Translations under genes and position numbers: made by a program | In this document: positions 24,871 to 33,424 of the stretch, in pieces | Position numbering within the stretch: position 1 is the stretch's first letter | Layout: the number at the start of each line of letters is the position of its first letter | Notes under the pieces: generated by a model | Told to the model about the DNA's origin: nothing | Databases searched by the model: none | What the model saw: the letters and a program-made list of their open reading frames with translations, nothing else | NCBI RefSeq assembly: GCF_000819565.1 | Contig: NZ_CP004393.1 | Span: forward strand, 3,286,001 to 3,350,000 | Source: Celeribacter indicus | Lineage (GTDB): Bacteria > Pseudomonadota > Alphaproteobacteria > Rhodobacterales > Rhodobacteraceae | DNA: 64,000 nt | Direction: 5' to 3'

Positions 24871-27270
24871 TTACGGCCTCGGCATTTGCAGCGGCACCAC
24901 GTGTGGAAAGCCGGAGGCAATGCTTCGATTAAGCCGCATCCCAGCAATTCCGCGCGCATTGTTCCGGCGGTGCTCAGACAGGCCGGGTCGGGCTACCAGT
25001 TCTTCTTTGAGCTTGAGTTTCGACCAGCGGTGAGAAAAACCCTGCGACGTGCTCCACCCCTCATAGCGCGTATACACATCGCTCATAGCCTCAAACCCAT
25101 CGGAAGCTATCTCGGCTTCGTCGGCTAGGAACTGTCCAAGGATGTCCTCGGAGTCCATATAGGCGGCGCTGGCGTCGGCAATGGATTTTGGCACGGCCAA
25201 ACCACCCATGCGCTGCCATTCCAGCGCCCCGTCCACCGCCCAGCGCAAAATGGCCGGACCTTCGGCCTGCAATTTCTCCGCTAGGTTCCTGTCCTGACGG
25301 TCATCCGGGATCGTGACCGTAAACGGCACCAGCACGACGCGGGAACGAATTGCCACATCGACCGCACGGAACGACGGTTTCGAGTTGCCAGCGATCATGA
25401 GCGTAAGCTGTGGGTCAAACTCAAAGTAGTCGCCCCGCATGACGCGCGCCGCTTGCCGGTCGCCGCCGGTAAGGTCTTTTATGACCGCTTCGTCCCATGT
25501 TTTCCCCTTTGGCAACTCGCTGCCGATCACAAGGCGACGCCCGCGAAGGTCAGCCAGCCCCGTGTCGTGTTTCTCGCCGGTGGTGTTTAGAAACGTCTTT
25601 GCAGCGGCCTTGCGGGCATAGTCCCCCCAAATTTTCATGAGCGTATCCATGAAAACAGATTTACCGTTGCGCCCGGTGCCATAAAGGAAAAACAGTTTGT
25701 GCTCTGTGGTCCTGCCGGTGAGCGCATAGCCCGCAAGCCGTTGCACGAAACCGACCACCTCTTCGTCACCAGCAAAAATTTCACGCAGGAAAGCCAGCCA
25801 GCGGTCTGGCGATGTGCCGCCCTCAGCCGGTGCGCAAGTTGTCAGCATGGTCAGCATATCCTCACGCTGCGCGACCTTTAGTTCACCCGTGCGCAGGTCG
25901 ATGTTGCCGCCCGGCGTCCCGACCAGCATTAAATCACGGTCGAAGTCGTCAGGCACCGCCACGCTTGCCGGGTTTGCTTGCGCCAATGTTTCGACCGCTG
26001 CGACGGTTTGCTTGTGCTTAAGTTGTTCCGTGCGTCGGGCAAGTTTATTGATGATCTCAGGCACCTTTGACGGCTCAGCGCTTGCAACTCTTGCCGCAGC
26101 CTCGACCTCTACTTGCTGCGCCTGTGAGCGCAAGAAAGAGCGCGTGCGCGTCCAGACCTCGCGCCGGTTGTCCTTTGCCCAGTGGGTGCCAGTCCAGAAA
26201 AACCACGACTTCCAGTCCGCAACATATTTTGCATCCCGGTCGAAGCTGTCTTGTCCCAGCGCCAGCGCAAGGCCGTCGTGGGAAAAATCGCGTTCGCCGA
26301 AAGGGTTTTCGTCCACGGTCTCAGCGATAGGAGCGTCAGGCTGGGGCATGGTCGTTGCGCTGGGCGCGTCCATCATGCCCGCCGGACGATAACCACCTGT
26401 GGGCGGAGACATGGCTAGAAAGCGGTGGCGTTGGCCGATTGCGGCCACGTCTGCCCCGCCGCGCTTCGCTGCCGCTGCGATAGTCCCTATGCCCGCGTTT
26501 CTGTACTGTCCGGCGGTGAATGAGCGGTATCGTGTGACAATCTCTTGAGGGTCGTATTTCGCAGATTGTTGCGACCACTCGTCAAGGAGTGCCATGCCTT
26601 CATCAGATCCGCCGGAAACCTCGTGGATTCCGGCCATCACGAAAAACCATCCGTCTTGCCCGTCTTGATCTGGGTGGATGTATGTGAGCAGTTCGCGCAC
26701 CTCGGCAAGACTGGCCGTGTTTGCCGGGCGTGGCATGGCGACACGTTTTTCCGTGCGGACCAGATCGAGCAGCCATTCAGGCGCTTCAGCAACAGCGACA
26801 GACCAAGGGTCGCATCCGTCAGCCCACGCATACGCCCGTCCATCAGGCTTGCGTGACGGCGGTGCAATGACCATTCCGCCTTCGCCGCGCACGTCAACGC
26901 CAGGCGCAAGGCGGGACTCACTGTTTCGGATCGGATCACCGTCGGTCGGCTGTCGGAAATAGAAGTGCATTGAGCCTGACGGTGAGACGGCAGTGACTGT
27001 GTGAGGTAACGACACGCTGTTCAACCATTGGAAGCCGTCGCGGCCATGTCCCTCGGGCGTGTCGATGTCGATTACGAACAGGCCAGACTCACCGCACGCA
27101 ATGCCGATGTTGGCGTCAGGAAATTGCTGCCAGATGCGGGCAACCGTCTCGGGATCGTTCGTCGCGCCCCATCGTGGGCCGCCGTCGGCCTTGATGTGTG
27201 ATTTCTTTGTCCCGACAGGTGCCGGAAAGATGTGCCACCCGAGACGGGCGAAGTCGTGAATGTTTTTCAT
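24871..27270 (-). CDS. PrimPol primase-polymerase / P4-type SF3 helicase
   Basis: A 799-residue replicase. The N-terminal ~180 residues form a bifunctional primase/polymerase domain (FARLGWHIFPAPVGTKKSHI, then IACGESGLFVIDIDTPEGHG with the catalytic DxD). The central part is a D5_N region. The C-terminal SF3 helicase has Walker A FLYGTGRNGKSVFMDTL near residue 537, then LVIGSELPKGKTWDEAVIKD and LMIAGNSKPSFRAVDVAIRS (sensor/Arg region). This is the architecture of satellite-phage and plasmid replicases that prime and unwind at their own origin. The ATG at 27270 was chosen because the PrimPol fold starts there. The adjacent AT-rich repeats are the likely origin. Confidence 0.9.
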   Translation of the reverse strand: MKNIHDFARLGWHIFPAPVGTKKSHIKADGGPRWGATNDPETVARIWQQFPDANIGIACGESGLFVIDIDTPEGHGRDGFQWLNSVSLPHTVTAVSPSGSMHFYFRQPTDGDPIRNSESRLAPGVDVRGEGGMVIAPPSRKPDGRAYAWADGCDPWSVAVAEAPEWLLDLVRTEKRVAMPRPANTASLAEVRELLTYIHPDQDGQDGWFFVMAGIHEVSGGSDEGMALLDEWSQQSAKYDPQEIVTRYRSFTAGQYRNAGIGTIAAAAKRGGADVAAIGQRHRFLAMSPPTGGYRPAGMMDAPSATTMPQPDAPIAETVDENPFGERDFSHDGLALALGQDSFDRDAKYVADWKSWFFWTGTHWAKDNRREVWTRTRSFLRSQAQQVEVEAAARVASAEPSKVPEIINKLARRTEQLKHKQTVAAVETLAQANPASVAVPDDFDRDLMLVGTPGGNIDLRTGELKVAQREDMLTMLTTCAPAEGGTSPDRWLAFLREIFAGDEEVVGFVQRLAGYALTGRTTEHKLFFLYGTGRNGKSVFMDTLMKIWGDYARKAAAKTFLNTTGEKHDTGLADLRGRRLVIGSELPKGKTWDEAVIKDLTGGDRQAARVMRGDYFEFDPQLTLMIAGNSKPSFRAVDVAIRSRVVLVPFTVTIPDDRQDRNLAEKLQAEGPAILRWAVDGALEWQRMGGLAVPKSIADASAAYMDSEDILGQFLADEAEIASDGFEAMSDVYTRYEGWSTSQGFSHRWSKLKLKEELVARPGLSEHRRNNARGIAGMRLNRSIASGFPHVVPLQMPRP

Positions 27271-27284
27271 TGTGCTACTCGATT

Positions 27285-27962
27285 TTATTGGATTGGACGC
27301 GGCATGAGCGTGGGATATGCCCAGCCCCACTGGTCGCCGGAGGCTAACTTTTCGGCCTTCCACACTGATTTCATTGACGCTTTTGACGCGCAAAAAAGGA
27401 AATGGCGGTCGTGGGTTTTCACAAACTCATACTGCTGGTGCAAAAAGGCGGACAGCATCGAGGTGTTCGACAGATAAGAGCAATTCCAGACCAGCCCCCA
27501 GTCCTGCAAGCGATAGGGCCTCTTCTCAAACATATGCTTAGACACAGGGGAGATTGAGGGTTTCTTGATCTTTGCGAGCGCCCCCACGGCGCACATGCCG
27601 CCGACAGAGCGCCGGGCGTGTTCATCGGCGTTACTCAATATCCCCGCAGGGGTTTCGGTCAGCCAGTTGAACCTTTCGTCGCGGTCCCGAAAGCGCGTGG
27701 TGTAGTGCACAGCCAGAGCAAGCGATAGGAAGACCTCGCCGCGCTCATATGCGCCCATGTGGTCGATCTGTGGCGTGATAGGTGCGGGATTGACCGGCAG
27801 GCGCTCAAATCCGCCTAGCGCCTTGTCCAGCATGGCGTCGGCCACGGGTTTTGATCGTGCCGCATTGGCTCGTCGGATTAAAGGCACGTCTCCACGGCAG
27901 AAATAGAATTGTGGTGTGGTTGGGATCATATTCGCCCTCAAAAATTGACGGGGCGCGTTCAT
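27285..27962 (-). CDS. Unrecognised 225-residue protein of element 1
   Basis: It starts MNAPRQFLRANMIPTTPQFY, with a second possible start at MIPTTPQF. It contains conserved-looking blocks such as FCRGDVPLIRRANAARSKPV, WLTETPAGILSNADEHARRS and LQDWGLVWNCSYLSNTSMLS. Trp and His content is high and there is no signal peptide. I do not recognise the family. It lies 14 bp upstream of the replicase gene on the same strand and is probably co-transcribed, which suggests a replication-linked role. Confidence 0.6.
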   Translation of the reverse strand: MNAPRQFLRANMIPTTPQFYFCRGDVPLIRRANAARSKPVADAMLDKALGGFERLPVNPAPITPQIDHMGAYERGEVFLSLALAVHYTTRFRDRDERFNWLTETPAGILSNADEHARRSVGGMCAVGALAKIKKPSISPVSKHMFEKRPYRLQDWGLVWNCSYLSNTSMLSAFLHQQYEFVKTHDRHFLFCASKASMKSVWKAEKLASGDQWGWAYPTLMPRPIQ

Positions 27963-28039
27963 TGTGTTACATTATAACTGTTTCGATGATACGCGCCGAT
28001 TTCGATAGCCCCGCCAATGCCCGGCGGGGCTTTTGCGTA

Positions 28040-28267
28040 TCAAACGCTCGCCACCATGTTTTTCTCCACATAGGCAAGCAGATCGGCGGCACGGTAACGC
28101 ACATGGCGACCGAGTTTGACAAACGGGATGCAGTCATCCCCGCCAATCCAGCGCTGACGTTCAAGCTTCTTCTCAGAAATAGCGAGATAATCGGCTGCTT
28201 GGCGCTGCGTGACGAGCGCGGGAAGCACGACGGTTGCGGTGTTCGGTGTGGTGGTCGCAGTATTCAT
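28040..28267 (-). CDS. AlpA/excisionase-like helix-turn-helix protein
   Basis: A 75-residue protein with VTQRQAADYLAISEKKLERQ, then IPFVKLGRHVRYRAADLLAY. This is the MerR-like HTH_17/excisionase motif (T..eaA.yLgvs...l.r......p.vkiGr.vrf...dl..yl). Such proteins act as directionality factors (Xis) or activate integrase genes. Position between the replicase block and the integrase fits a control role. Confidence 0.85.
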   Translation of the reverse strand: MNTATTTPNTATVVLPALVTQRQAADYLAISEKKLERQRWIGGDDCIPFVKLGRHVRYRAADLLAYVEKNMVASV

Positions 28268-28318
28268 AACAAATCCTCAAAGTGGGTCTCTGAGAACTTG
28301 TTAGCTTGGCGGAATTGG

Positions 28319-28894
28319 TCAGTTCCCCCCGTCCTGACCAACTTTTTCTGATGCCCGAATGCTTTCCTTCAATTTGGTCTCCCCTATGGTCACGCCTTCG
28401 CGCGCCAACTGCTTCTCAACGTGTCTATATCCGGCACTTTTTGAAGGCGTGGGGCGCCGCTCCATGTATGCGGAGTAAATCTCAAACGCCCTTTGGCCGT
28501 GGAGATTATGAAAAGAATTTTCAACGCGCAGCTTGTTGGCCGAAACTGAGTTTTTCACCTGCTTTTCACCGGCATACAAAGCCTTGCCCATACCAACCTT
28601 TCGATAAGCCTCAATTACCACCGCAAAGCTATTCAGAAGTTCGGCCTTGTTAGTCGCCTCCTCAAACATCCGAGAAATTACAGATTCCCCCTCTGGCGAG
28701 ATTTCATCACCACTGGCTGCTTTCCAACGTCGGCGCATTTCATCCGCCTCGGCATTTGCAGACCTCAACAAAACGCTGGCGGCCTTCCGCAAAGCGTCCA
28801 CCGGGTCGATTCCTTGAGCTTCCATCTCTTCGCTAAACTTAACCTGATTGCGGGTGACCAATTCTTTAAACCGCCGATCTAGATCTTCGCTCAC
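28319..28894 (-). CDS. Unrecognised 191-residue protein coupled to the integrase
   Basis: A hydrophilic, mainly helical protein (MSEDLDRRFKELVTRNQVKF; LRSANAEADEMRRRWKAASG; MERRPTPSKSAGYRHVEKQL). No membrane segment and no known catalytic motif. Its ATG overlaps the integrase stop by four bases (ATGA), so it is translated with the integrase. The function is unknown. A role in regulation of integration is an inference from coupling. Confidence 0.6.
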   Translation of the reverse strand: MSEDLDRRFKELVTRNQVKFSEEMEAQGIDPVDALRKAASVLLRSANAEADEMRRRWKAASGDEISPEGESVISRMFEEATNKAELLNSFAVVIEAYRKVGMGKALYAGEKQVKNSVSANKLRVENSFHNLHGQRAFEIYSAYMERRPTPSKSAGYRHVEKQLAREGVTIGETKLKESIRASEKVGQDGGN

Positions 28895-30111
28895 GATACC
28901 ACCCCCACACTCAAAAGCCTGTCACTGATCCGCTGCATGGCGTCGCGCAAGTCTTCGGTGGTCACTTGAACATAACCCGCAGTCACATCCCCGCCCGATA
29001 TGTGGTTGGTGAGGCGTTTTAGCTTGTAAGCCGAAATGTCGATACGACTTGCCACGGTCGCGAATGTCCGGCGCAAATCGTGGGCGGTTATATGCAGGCC
29101 AGTTGCTTTTTCGATCCGCGCATATGCCCCACGCAGATCACCGGGCAAAGCACCGGACCTATCGCTAAACACCCACTTGCCGGAGACAGCTTTTCGCGCT
29201 GCCAGAAGGGCGACAAGCTGGGCAGACAGCGGCAATGTGTGGTCGGTTCGGTTCTTGGTGTCGCGGAACGTCACAGTTGCCCCAGCAAGATCGACGTCAG
29301 CCCACGCCAAAGGCGGATAGCCATCTTTCGAGTTGCCCAACACCTCTGCAAGCCGCGCGCCAGTCAAGAGCATGAAAAGAAGTGCGTCCCGGACCTCACT
29401 TTCATTCTTCAAGCCCACAAGGCCGGTTTGCACGGCATCCACCCAATCGGCAATTCGATCATCTGGCAGATGTCGCACGGCCCGCTTCGTCTCCGCCCAT
29501 TGATGCACTTTGTTGAGGGCGTCCACCGGATTTGATTTCAGGATGGGTGCATCGTCGTCGGCGTCAGCCATAACGTGATTGAGAGCGGCCCGGAGATAGC
29601 GCATCGCAAGATTTGCCTGCGCCGGAGATGTCGCGGCAATTTCCGCGTGGCGGTTTTTGACCATCTTAGACGTGATCGCGGTGACGGGCTTATCCAGCCA
29701 GTCGGCAAAACGCGGCATCATCTTCTCGACGTCGCGAATTGTGCGCGCCTTCTTGGGCGCCCCCCGGCCCTCACCTTTTTTCTTGGGCGCTTTCTTATAG
29801 GCATTGAACGCCTGACGAAGAGTCTGCGCCTGCGCCTTGCGACGCCGCTCCTCTGCGGTCGGGTCGATCCCATCGGCAAATTGGGCGGCCAGCTTGATAG
29901 CACGTTTGCGCGCTTCATCTGCCCCCATGTCGTCACAACGCGCGATTGTGAGCCGCCGCGTGGTCGTGCCTGCCCGGCGTTGCATGATGTATGACTTCAC
30001 GCCAGCCGCCGAAACGCGCACCCCAAAACCTTTGACCTCTGCATCCCAGTGGAAGGTTTGCTTGCCCTCCACGGCTTCGATCTTCGCCACGCTTGTTTTT
30101 GTCAGTTTCAT
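28891..30111 (-). CDS. int: Tyrosine recombinase, P4-type integrase
   Basis: A 406-residue site-specific recombinase. The N-terminus (MKLTKTSVAKIEAVEGKQTF, then VKGFGVRVSAAGVKSYIMQR) is the DUF4102 arm-binding domain of P4-type integrases. The catalytic part has MLLTGARLAEVLG (first Arg), HITAHDLRRTFATVASR (HxxR) and LTNHISGGDVTAGYVQVTTE (second His and the Tyr nucleophile). The ATG at 30111 is used because the DUF4102 fold starts there. It reads inward from attR, next to its arm-type sites, and targets the tRNA-Tyr 3' end. Confidence 0.95.
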   Translation of the reverse strand: MKLTKTSVAKIEAVEGKQTFHWDAEVKGFGVRVSAAGVKSYIMQRRAGTTTRRLTIARCDDMGADEARKRAIKLAAQFADGIDPTAEERRRKAQAQTLRQAFNAYKKAPKKKGEGRGAPKKARTIRDVEKMMPRFADWLDKPVTAITSKMVKNRHAEIAATSPAQANLAMRYLRAALNHVMADADDDAPILKSNPVDALNKVHQWAETKRAVRHLPDDRIADWVDAVQTGLVGLKNESEVRDALLFMLLTGARLAEVLGNSKDGYPPLAWADVDLAGATVTFRDTKNRTDHTLPLSAQLVALLAARKAVSGKWVFSDRSGALPGDLRGAYARIEKATGLHITAHDLRRTFATVASRIDISAYKLKRLTNHISGGDVTAGYVQVTTEDLRDAMQRISDRLLSVGVVS

Positions 30112-30122
30112 TCCCGCACCGC

Positions 30123-30145
30123 CCCGTGTAAGCACTATGTAAGCA
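30123..30145 (+). repeat. Right arm-type repeat of element 1
   Basis: Identical over 23 bp to 22791-22813 and lying 12 bp upstream of the integrase start. An inverted 13-bp copy of its first part lies at 30218-30230. Because it overlaps the integrase promoter, integrase binding here could also repress its own gene. Confidence 0.7.
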
Positions 30146-30214
30146 GGACAAATAGAAAACACCTGCTATCTACGGCGGATTATTAGAATGAAAAACCCAA
30201 CAAAACAATATACT

Positions 30215-31846
30215 TTAGTGCTTACACGGGATTACTAGAACACCATTGCAGCGGACTGTAACTCCGCCGGGGAGACCCATGCCTGGTTCGATTCCAGGGT
30301 CGCCCACCATCCCGCACTTTAGGGATGAAAAATCCGCTAACACCTTGAAAGGAAAGGTGGTTTCAGCGGTTCGATAGCCCTCATTCCGGCTGTATCTCAA
30401 AGGCTCCGCAAAGGCCAGTTTGAGCACCGTTCTCTTGAGGGCGAAGCTGCCATTTTTGTAAATATTCCAAGGGTTTGACAGGAAGGTCAGGGCCGGTTCG
30501 ATAAATTCGGTCAGGCGTCCATGCGAGGGCACGGCTGAATCGGCCTGCTCCGCCAGTCTGATCTTCTGCCGCTCCAGCTCCGCGATGCGCGTCTCGTATG
30601 CCCCGATCACGGACGGGCTGGTTGCATTCATGATCCGGTCGAGCAGCGAGTCGATCTGCTTACCCGTCTCCTTGAGCTGCGTCTCGATTGCGCCTCGCGC
30701 AGCGATGGCCTCTGCGCGGCGCATCTCCCAGATATCGGTGAAAATGGCCTTGGCCACGGCGAAAAGCTGCCTTGCCGGTTGCAGATTGCGGAGGATGGCC
30801 TCCGCCCCGTCCTCGATATCCGCGCGCCGGACCGACTTGCGCTTGGAGCCGCAGTTCGGCGTGTCGCAAAGATAATAAGGATAGAGTTGGCTCCGCCCCT
30901 TCGACCAGCACGAGGTCATCGGCTCGCCGCAATCATCGCACAGGACGAAACCGCGCAGCGGGAAGTCCTGATTGATGTCCTTGCGCGCAGGCGCGTTCGC
31001 CGTGCCCTTGAGACGCGCCTGAATGCGTTCATAGGCGGCGAAACTGATCAGGGGCTCGTGATGTCCCTTGCGCAGCGACACGCCCCAATTCGGGGCTTCG
31101 ACGCATCCTGCATAGGCCGACCGCTCCAGCATGTCCTTGACCTTGGTCGGATGGACATAGCCGCGCGCGCCACTCTTCGGGAAATCAGGCTTTCCTTCAA
31201 GGAAGCGCTTGACCTCGACCTGAGAGCCTAACCGTCCGCTGGCGAAGCCTTCGAGAGCTTCGCGGACGATGGAAGCCACGGGTTCGTCGGGGACAAGGAT
31301 TTTACCGTGCACTCGGTCCTTGGCGTAGCAATAACCGACCGGCGGGTGAAAGACATAGTAGCCCTTCTCGACGCGGGCGGTCATCTTCTGGATGACCTGG
31401 CGGCGGTTCTGCTCGCGCTCAAGCTGGCCTTGGGCAGCGATCACGGTTTCGATGAAGACGCCTTCCGGCGTATCCTCAAACTTGAAATTCGGGCATTCGA
31501 CCCGCGCCCCGCGCTGCGCGAACTCGCGGCGGAGCTTGAGGTGAAATTCGGTGTGGCGGGCAAAGCGCTTGAGATCATCGAAGATGACCACATAAGGCTT
31601 GCCCTTCTGGGCATCGAGATAGGCCAGCATGGCGCGCATGCCGGGCCGCTTCATGAAGTCGACGCCCCCGGTGATATCGTCGGGGAAGACCATCTCGACA
31701 TCGTAGCCACGCTCTTCGGCGAACTGACGGCAGCGGTGCTCCTGGCTTTCGAGGCCGTGGCCCTGCGTCTTCTGCTTCTTGTCCGAGACTCGGCAATAGA
31801 TGAGCGCGCTCGTCGTCACTTCGGCATCTGTTACTACATGATTCAT
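30215..31846 (-). CDS. Large serine recombinase of element 2, 3' end running through the tRNA-derived att site
   Basis: A 543-residue site-specific recombinase. The N-terminal resolvase domain has ALIYCRVSDKKQ with nucleophile Ser21, and later FDDLKRFARH. The recombinase domain includes RRQVIQKMTARVEKGYYVFH and GYVHPTKVKDMLERSAYAGC. A zinc-ribbon follows (FVLCDDCGEPMT...YYLCDTPNCGSKR) with a coiled coil around residues 370-440. The last ~31 residues (MVGDPGIEPGMGLPGGVTVR then CNGVLVIPCKH) are encoded by the antisense of the tRNA-Tyr repeat and then by element 1 DNA, which supplies the stop codon. It is probably the integrase of element 2. Confidence 0.92.
   Translation of the reverse strand: MNHVVTDAEVTTSALIYCRVSDKKQKTQGHGLESQEHRCRQFAEERGYDVEMVFPDDITGGVDFMKRPGMRAMLAYLDAQKGKPYVVIFDDLKRFARHTEFHLKLRREFAQRGARVECPNFKFEDTPEGVFIETVIAAQGQLEREQNRRQVIQKMTARVEKGYYVFHPPVGYCYAKDRVHGKILVPDEPVASIVREALEGFASGRLGSQVEVKRFLEGKPDFPKSGARGYVHPTKVKDMLERSAYAGCVEAPNWGVSLRKGHHEPLISFAAYERIQARLKGTANAPARKDINQDFPLRGFVLCDDCGEPMTSCWSKGRSQLYPYYLCDTPNCGSKRKSVRRADIEDGAEAILRNLQPARQLFAVAKAIFTDIWEMRRAEAIAARGAIETQLKETGKQIDSLLDRIMNATSPSVIGAYETRIAELERQKIRLAEQADSAVPSHGRLTEFIEPALTFLSNPWNIYKNGSFALKRTVLKLAFAEPLRYSRNEGYRTAETTFPFKVLADFSSLKCGMVGDPGIEPGMGLPGGVTVRCNGVLVIPCKH
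30218..30230 (-). repeat. Inverted arm-type half-site inside the recombinase 3' end
   Basis: GTGCTTACACGGG is the reverse complement of the first 13 bases of the 23-bp arm repeat. It sits between the right direct copy and attR, and also encodes the last residues of the neighbouring serine recombinase frame. Confidence 0.6.
30248..30309 (+). repeat. attR of element 1 / left end of element 2: copy of the tRNA-Tyr 3' part
   Basis: 62 bp that match 22670-22731 with only two differences. Both differences fall in the variable-arm stem and compensate each other: GAG/CTC in the intact tRNA becomes GGG/CCC here. It includes the anticodon stem-loop, variable arm, T arm and CCA. Compensating change means this copy came from another functional tRNA-Tyr, carried in by one of the elements. 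Confidence 0.9.
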
Positions 31847-31871
31847 GACTCCTCCTTCTCCAGCGGCGATG

Positions 31872-32210
31872 TCACTCGGCCGCGCATAGGTTGAAATGTT
31901 CTGTCAGGATGACTCCGGCGGAGCTTATCACAGCTTCTCCCCCATCGGGAGAGTCTTCCTCATTTTCGTGAGGTTTTCCACAGGTTTGGCCCACAAATTC
32001 GAAACCGAAACCGGCGTCATAGAAAGCCTGTCCGATCAGGAATAGCGCCTCGATCATCTGATCCTTCTGGACATCGCTGACATCAAGATCATCGAAGAAG
32101 CCGCGATACCGCTCATAGTCGATCTGATATTTGGGCTGATCACCCATTTCAAAGGCGATCCCCAAAGTGCCGCAAATATCAGGCGCATACTCGAAACCAT
32201 TCTCACTCAT
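31872..32210 (-). CDS. Acidic protein of unknown function beside the serine recombinase
   Basis: From the ATG at 32210 it is 112 residues: MSENGFEYAPDICGTLGIAF, YQIDYERYRGFFDDLDVSDV, KDQMIEALFLIGQAFYDAGF and an acidic Cys-containing C-terminus. The frame stays open upstream to about 32480, adding a basic 90-residue stretch starting near MPRKRTRTGK. I prefer the short form because AGG lies before its ATG and the extra part is of a different character. It is transcribed toward the recombinase, 25 bp before its start. It could be a recombination directionality factor, inferred from position only. Confidence 0.55.
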   Translation of the reverse strand: MSENGFEYAPDICGTLGIAFEMGDQPKYQIDYERYRGFFDDLDVSDVQKDQMIEALFLIGQAFYDAGFGFEFVGQTCGKPHENEEDSPDGGEAVISSAGVILTEHFNLCAAE

Positions 32211-32587
32211 AACAATACCTGCCCATCTGCGCGTTGGCGCGATAGGACGCACAGGGGCGTCAGTTAAACATTGCCCCTGATTTTTAGTGTCGCCATCCAA
32301 TCCGGTGAGATGGTGGCCCGGAGCGTTTTTTATCTCCGGTGCCGCAGTCAAACAGGTTGTCCTTTTGACTTCTTTATCTACTTTAAGTTTAGCATAATTT
32401 ATGCGCTGGCCGCAAACTTTGGCCGCACCTTGCTTCCCGGTCCTTGTTCGTTTTCTTGGCATTGGTAGTCTTTCCATCATCGTTTATCGATGATGAAAAG
32501 CTGGCGATGCGGGCCTTCTCCTTTTGACGCTCGCCGGGGTGGTCATCGGCATGCGAGCCGGAAACGCATCAGAAATCCGCAGCCGAG
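32211..32587. other. Intergenic region with a perfect hairpin
   Basis: No separate gene is supported, apart from a possible N-terminal extension of the leftward small gene. An 8-bp perfect inverted repeat, CATCATCG (32475-32482) with CGATGATG (32488-32495), could be an operator or hairpin. The middle part (32330-32420) is AT-richer and may hold a promoter. Confidence 0.4.
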
Positions 32588-33232
32588 CTACCATCTCAAC
32601 CCCGCGCGGCCGATATCCATCGGGCGGCGCGCAAGGTCTTGCAGGAAGGGTTCGGCCATCGCCCGCCTGAAGTCATCGATGCTGACTTCTTCGCCAATGG
32701 CTTCACGGGTGCTGAGCCGATACAGCGCCATGGCCACATCGCCGCGATAAGGCGGCTTGATCCCTCGCCGCAGCGCGTTCATGCGGCGGATTTCGAGGGC
32801 CAGTTCCCCTGTCGTCTCCAGGCTAAAGGCGTTGCCATAGAGCGCGCGATAGACGCGATAGGAATGCGTGCCGAGCGCATGCTCGACGGTAGCCTGGGCG
32901 CGCATTTCGATGGTTTTGACGTATAGGGCTTCATCCTCCCTGCGGGTCACTTCGAAGCCGGGATGTTCCCGCAGGAAGTCCCGCTCCAGGGTCATTTCCG
33001 AGAGTGCAAAGCCGAGGCGCTGCATGTAGCCCGCTATCGTCTTGGCATCCGGGGTCTGCACCAAACCGAGTTGCCCCAGCGAGGCCATCACGCGCGCCGC
33101 CTTTCGTGCTGAAAATTCAGAAAACCACAGAAATACAAGCTTCTCGAAACTCGTCTCATCAAGGCGCGAGTTCCGGCAGTAGCGGTTTTTCCTGACCCAC
33201 TCGCGGCGCGGCAAGAGACCTCTCCGAATCAC
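32588..33232 (-). CDS. Unrecognised 214-residue basic protein
   Basis: It starts with GTG at 33232 (MIRRGLLPRREWVRKNRYCR). It contains DETSFEKLVFLWFSEFSARK followed by AARVMASLGQLGLVQTPDAK, which looks like a helical DNA-binding region, and later EIRRMNALRRGIKPPYRGDV. It is Arg-rich and soluble with no known motif. The helix-rich centre might be a helix-turn-helix, but I cannot assign a family. Confidence 0.5.
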   Translation of the reverse strand: MIRRGLLPRREWVRKNRYCRNSRLDETSFEKLVFLWFSEFSARKAARVMASLGQLGLVQTPDAKTIAGYMQRLGFALSEMTLERDFLREHPGFEVTRREDEALYVKTIEMRAQATVEHALGTHSYRVYRALYGNAFSLETTGELALEIRRMNALRRGIKPPYRGDVAMALYRLSTREAIGEEVSIDDFRRAMAEPFLQDLARRPMDIGRAGLRW

Positions 33233-33424
33233 CCGGTACGCTCAACGCCTACAGTTAGCACAACGGCGGAAACGGAACACTTGGAGAACTTCCGTGGGGC
33301 GCCCATGTCTGCCTTGGCACGACAAGCCGTGCCTGGAGAAAGAGGACAGATGTAGAAGCGATGCTGACCGAAATGACACCCAAGGAACAAATCCATGACC
33401 CCATAGACCTGAGAAAGCTCACCC

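Larger units (their letters stand above)
22670..30309. mobile_element. Integrative element 1 (tyrosine integrase, PrimPol helicase; satellite/plasmid-like)
   Basis: It is bounded by 62-bp direct repeats of the tRNA-Tyr 3' part. Inside are a tyrosine integrase beside the right end, an excisionase-like HTH protein, a PrimPol/SF3 replicase beside an AT-rich repeat region, and small genes all on one strand. A 23-bp arm-type repeat lies near each end, with an inverted copy at the right. There are no capsid, tail, terminase or conjugation genes. The content fits a P4-like satellite or an integrated plasmid-like replicon that depends on a helper. Confidence 0.88.

Noticed and set aside
32211..32480. 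N-terminal 90-residue extension of the small acidic gene beside the serine recombinase
   Set aside because: It is basic and compositionally unlike the rest. An internal ATG with a ribosome-binding site at 32210 explains the gene better, though the longer form cannot be excluded.
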